A stretch of DNA of 64,000 nucleotides from Prochilodus magdalenae (lineage: Eukaryota > Chordata > Actinopteri > Characiformes > Prochilodontidae). Position 1 is the first letter of the stretch; each line of letters begins with the position of its first letter. The notes beneath the pieces were generated by a model. It was not told where the DNA came from and made no database searches. It saw only the letters and a program-made list of their open reading frames with translations. The stretch is from assembly GCA_024036415.1 (NCBI GenBank), contig JAMWET010001033.1, positions 62,001 through 126,000 of the forward strand, read 5' to 3'. Below, piece after piece: positions 61,501 to 64,000 of this stretch. A program made the translations under genes and the position numbers.

Positions 61501-62451
61501 CCCAGCTTCTGCTCTCTGAGCTTTTCAGTTCCAGTTCTCAGCAGTGTGGTGGTAAACATGAAGGAGAAGCTCATAACTGCTGTTTCTTCTTCCCTCAGTT
61601 TATCTGATGAGTATTTGTACATGTACATTGGAAAAAAAAATGAAGAGTGCAAAAAAGTAGCAGATATTGTTGGTGTCTCTGGCCGGCTAGGTCCCTCAAT
61701 AGTTAGTTATCCATGGTTATCCAGCATGCTAATAAATAGCATGGGCAATAAAGCTAACCAAGTATGGACCCAGTTCGGTTTCCATATAAACTCAAAACTA
61801 GCTTGCTTTCCTGAACCTTGTACACACCCACATGCAACAACACGAACAGCCTCGGACACACCCACAGTAAATAAACTTGAATTTGCAATTAAATGCCTTG
61901 ACTGCGAACCTATGTTTAGGCATTCTCTTCAGCTCTTGAAGCCCTAATAAATGAGTGATCTTGCTTAACCATACCTACCCAGATACCAGAATTGAGAAAA
62001 CTTCTTCTTGAGTGGCCACTGGGAATTTAAAAATGTGGCTCTTCTATTCGCATGACTCTGAGAATTAAGGGAATATACATATATTCATTTCTTAATATGA
62101 TAGCATGACTCTATTGAATATATATATAGGACTATATATATATATATATATTATATTATATTATTAGAATGAATATATAAATTACAGGCATGGATTTATT
62201 CGGTTTGAATTATAATAAGTGTTCTCTGAACCAGAGGTCTTGATGTAATACACATGTGCTTGCTGGTTTGTCCCCTGCAGGAGGTGACCAGTTGTGAACA
62301 GTGTGGAGGTTCAGGCAATGCCCCTTGTTCCTTGTGCCACGGTAGCAAGCTGTCCATGCTGGCCAACCGCTTCAACGAGTCCATCCGTGAGCTGCGGTGT
62401 CCAGCCTGCAACCCTGACGGCTTGGAGCAGTGCCAGTCGTGTGCTCAGTAA
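58566..62451 (+). CDS. grxcr2: Glutaredoxin domain-containing cysteine-rich protein 2, three coding exons
   Basis: Stereocilia-base protein of inner-ear and lateral-line hair cells; human loss of function causes recessive deafness (DFNB101). Coding exons 58566-58901, 59771-59995 and 62281-62451 join in phase 0 through GT-AG introns to 243 residues ending TAA 62449-62451, close to the human 248. The N-terminus carries SKPRKVRFKLASSYSGRVLK, a family hallmark, then EDGQELDSPEEKYPHSF. Exon 2 opens with the glutaredoxin-like first strand and helix (DFGKIIIYTSNLKIIRAP), without a CPYC redox motif. Exon 3 is the Cys-rich tail with four CxxC pairs (CEQC, CSLC, CPAC, CQSC) around CHGSKLSMLANRFNES. The start ATG has a good context (ACC before, G after). 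The exon 2 linker, residues about 132-187, is Arg/Lys/Ser-rich, unlike the more acidic human linker as I recall it. Same orientation relative to lars1 and plac8l1 as in human. Confidence 0.95.
59473..59501 (+). repeat. (ATT)n microsatellite
   Basis: About nine ATT units in grxcr2 intron 1. Confidence 0.95.
60030..60210. repeat. SINE-like repeat in grxcr2 intron 2
   Basis: CATTTAACCCATCCGTGAAG, GGGGGCAGTGAGCACAGCCC and GGTGGGCAGCACCTCATCC; the same type as 4230-4450. Confidence 0.6.
60224..60525 (+). repeat. Local tandem duplication in grxcr2 intron 2
   Basis: AGACTTGA-A-AAGCTTGAGCCCATAGC..GCATCCAGAAA followed by CTTCTCCCCTTCTTT..CCTACTACTCAG occurs at about 60224-60302 and again at about 60438-60523. 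Confidence 0.85.
60530..62280 (+). other. Remainder of grxcr2 intron 2
   Basis: No element recognised apart from an AT/TA tract at 62118-62166. A 152-codon frame at 61489-61947 resembles no family. It includes CACATGCAACAACACGAACA and a CAATTAAATGCC stretch that may be SINE-derived. Confidence 0.4.
62118..62166 (+). repeat. AT-rich TATA tract
   Basis: TATATATA runs followed by TTATATTATATTATTA, about 115 bp before grxcr2 exon 3. Confidence 0.9.
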
Positions 62452-62631
62452 ACCAATGGACTTTGTAGAGCTTCTGAAAATGCACTGGTCCGGAGGAAAA
62501 GGAGAATTTGTGTGATGAAACGATGATGGCAACAACTGAGACTGATGGGAATGAAAGGGAGTGGTAGACAGCGTAGCAGACTGCAGCTACATTTTCAGAC
62601 CATTTTCAATGCATGAAATGAATGTAAGGGT

Positions 62632-62637
62632 AATAAA
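62632..62637 (+). promoter_or_regulatory. grxcr2: grxcr2 candidate polyadenylation signal
   Basis: AATAAA about 180 nt after the grxcr2 stop. Another AATAAA is at 62952-62957, and an ATAATAAAAC stretch lies near 63310. The proximal one fits a short 3' UTR; choice unproven. Confidence 0.5.
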
Positions 62638-63365
62638 CAGAGAGAAAGGCAGAGATGGAGAGAGTGAGAGAAGAAAGAGAGCTAATCGAGGAACGCATTT
62701 CAGTATGCAAAGTTGCACAATACAAGGTGGAAAGTGAAAATTAGGATCATTCTTATTCTAGGAACATTCCAAGATTTGTAATTACATGGCAAAACACAAT
62801 TGAGATGGAGGATAATATAAAGCTGCACAAAAACAGCCTGTTCTAAATTTGTTGTTTCTGTGATGTCACCTAAACCAACACGTATACAGCTCCCCCCATC
62901 AGCCTACAGCAGTTTACACTGACGTTCTAAAGGTTTTAGTCTGAATTGCATAATAAAAGACAATCAGATCAGAGATTCACATATATCAGTCTTAAAGGCA
63001 CAGTAACGATTTGCAGCAAAAAGCAAAAGTTCCCCTCTTTAGACCTTCACTACTAAACAATACTAAAGTATTTACCTCCAAATGTACTCCAAATGCATGG
63101 AAATTTAAAGCAGCATGATTTAGCAAGCTCAAAACAAAGTGACGGCTGTACTCTGATTGGTGGGCTTGCTTCATGCTTCTTTCATTTGGACATGTTAGGT
63201 TTTGATTGCACACATAAGCCAAAAGGAATTACACATTTGGCCATGGAAAGTAATGGAGTAAATATTTTAGAAATTAAATATATTAGACTTTGAAATGTAG
63301 TAAAGTTATAATAATAAAACGTCTTAAATGAATGCAGAGGAAGAATAGGAAGAGAAAGAATTTCT
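62638..63365. other. Region 3' of grxcr2, no recognised feature
   Basis: No coding support. A short GAGA patch lies at 62640-62680. Confidence 0.4.
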
Positions 63366-63373
63366 GCAACAGA

Positions 63374-63505
63374 CCTTACAGGATGGGCAGTAGGTCTGCA
63401 TTAGACCACCCAAGATGGATAATTGTTCTTCATAAGGCTGCACAGGATGGGCAGTTGTTCAGCTTCAGACCGCACAGCATGGGCAGTAGTTTAGCTCAGT
63501 AGAAC
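63374..63505 (+). repeat. Minisatellite-like array (three degenerate units)
   Basis: The units carry ACAGGATGGGCAGTAGGTCT, ACAGGATGGGCAGTTGTTCA and ACAGCATGGGCAGTAGTTTA. A diverged AAGATGGATAATTGTTCTTC lies between the first two, giving a period of about 45 bp. Confidence 0.7.
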
Positions 63506-64000
63506 TGAGAACAGTATGGTGTTAATAAAGTGCAGCAGAGACTCCGGCAGGCCTGGCCATTACAGTATGAGTACAAGGCAGGACCAGAAAATTACACATA
63601 GACACAAGGGCTCCTGATAGGGCTCCCTTGCTTTTTTGTCCAAGCTTGAAATCCTTTACCTTCTGTTAAATGGCCCCCAGCTTATAGATGAGAATAATAC
63701 CATCTTAAATATATTTGCATTCCTCCCACAATAATACAGAGAGACACTTTATGTCCTGCATCCTGCTTGTGCACCTTGTAATGCATCTGTGTCAGTGGTG
63801 AGGTTCTAGCTGCCTCGGTATGCCTGTTTTCCGTCAGCACACTGCGCTGAAATAGCCATATAAATATTTTGAGCAATTTCTGTCTGGAATTGAAACCGTT
63901 ACTCTAGAACACCAGCCCAAACCCACCATTGTGTCAAGCAGCGAGGAGTAATGTGGGTCGAAGGCTTCATTTAGCTGTCTGAAAAGAAAAACTCATTCAG
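63506..64000. other. Window end, no recognised feature
   Basis: Nothing supported. Confidence 0.4.

Noticed and set aside
61489..61947. 152-codon frame in grxcr2 intron 2
   Set aside because: Lies inside an intron, composition resembles surrounding non-coding DNA, and no family match could be seen.

Overview
This is an animal, almost certainly ray-finned fish, nuclear genome window. It is intron-rich with GT-AG splice sites and long AT-rich intergenic DNA, and it is full of Tc1/mariner, hAT, LINE/SINE-like and microsatellite sequence of the kind typical of teleosts. There is no bacterial-style gene packing; most long open frames are chance or lie inside transposon remnants. An otophysan (characin/catfish/cyprinid-like) source is plausible but not provable from the sequence alone.

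Three protein-coding genes are supported, all on the + strand. (1) 61-5918: the last seven coding exons of lars1 (cytosolic leucyl-tRNA synthetase), encoding its C-terminal 300 residues; the 5' part lies outside the window. (2) 7472-12286: plac8l1 (PLAC8-like 1), three coding exons, about 165 aa, starting only about 1.55 kb after the lars1 stop. (3) 58566-62451: grxcr2 (glutaredoxin domain-containing cysteine-rich protein 2), three coding exons, 243 aa, a hair-cell stereocilia gene. From general knowledge, the same neighbourhood exists on human 5q32 (LARS1, PLAC8L1, SH3RF2, GRXCR2). I find no recognisable SH3RF2 exon between plac8l1 and grxcr2 here.

The 46 kb between plac8l1 and grxcr2 is a transposon-dominated interval. 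It holds at least nine remnants of one Tc1-like family or its deletion derivatives, two copies of a second Tc1-like family, and a nested third one (about 24.0-26.0 kb). It also holds five pieces of a deletion derivative of a mariner-like element (a sixth is in a plac8l1 intron) and several copies of a fold-back MITE whose ends read CACTGCA. A 1,036-bp non-autonomous hAT element with an exact 8-bp target duplication (36847-37882) and a 1,218-bp solo LTR with a 4-bp target duplication (39886-41103) have clear boundaries. A LINE coding fragment, SINE-like pieces and a dispersed dimer-like repeat family are also present. Large low-complexity tracts include about 1.1 kb of almost pure purine on the + strand (29079-30178) and a 95-bp AT run.

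A CpG-rich patch with an exact MEF2-type site (28680-29045) and a non-repetitive stretch at 47300-47900 are the best candidates for undiscovered function between the genes. The three genes do not form a pathway; their proximity reflects conserved synteny. No tRNA, rRNA or CRISPR feature was seen.
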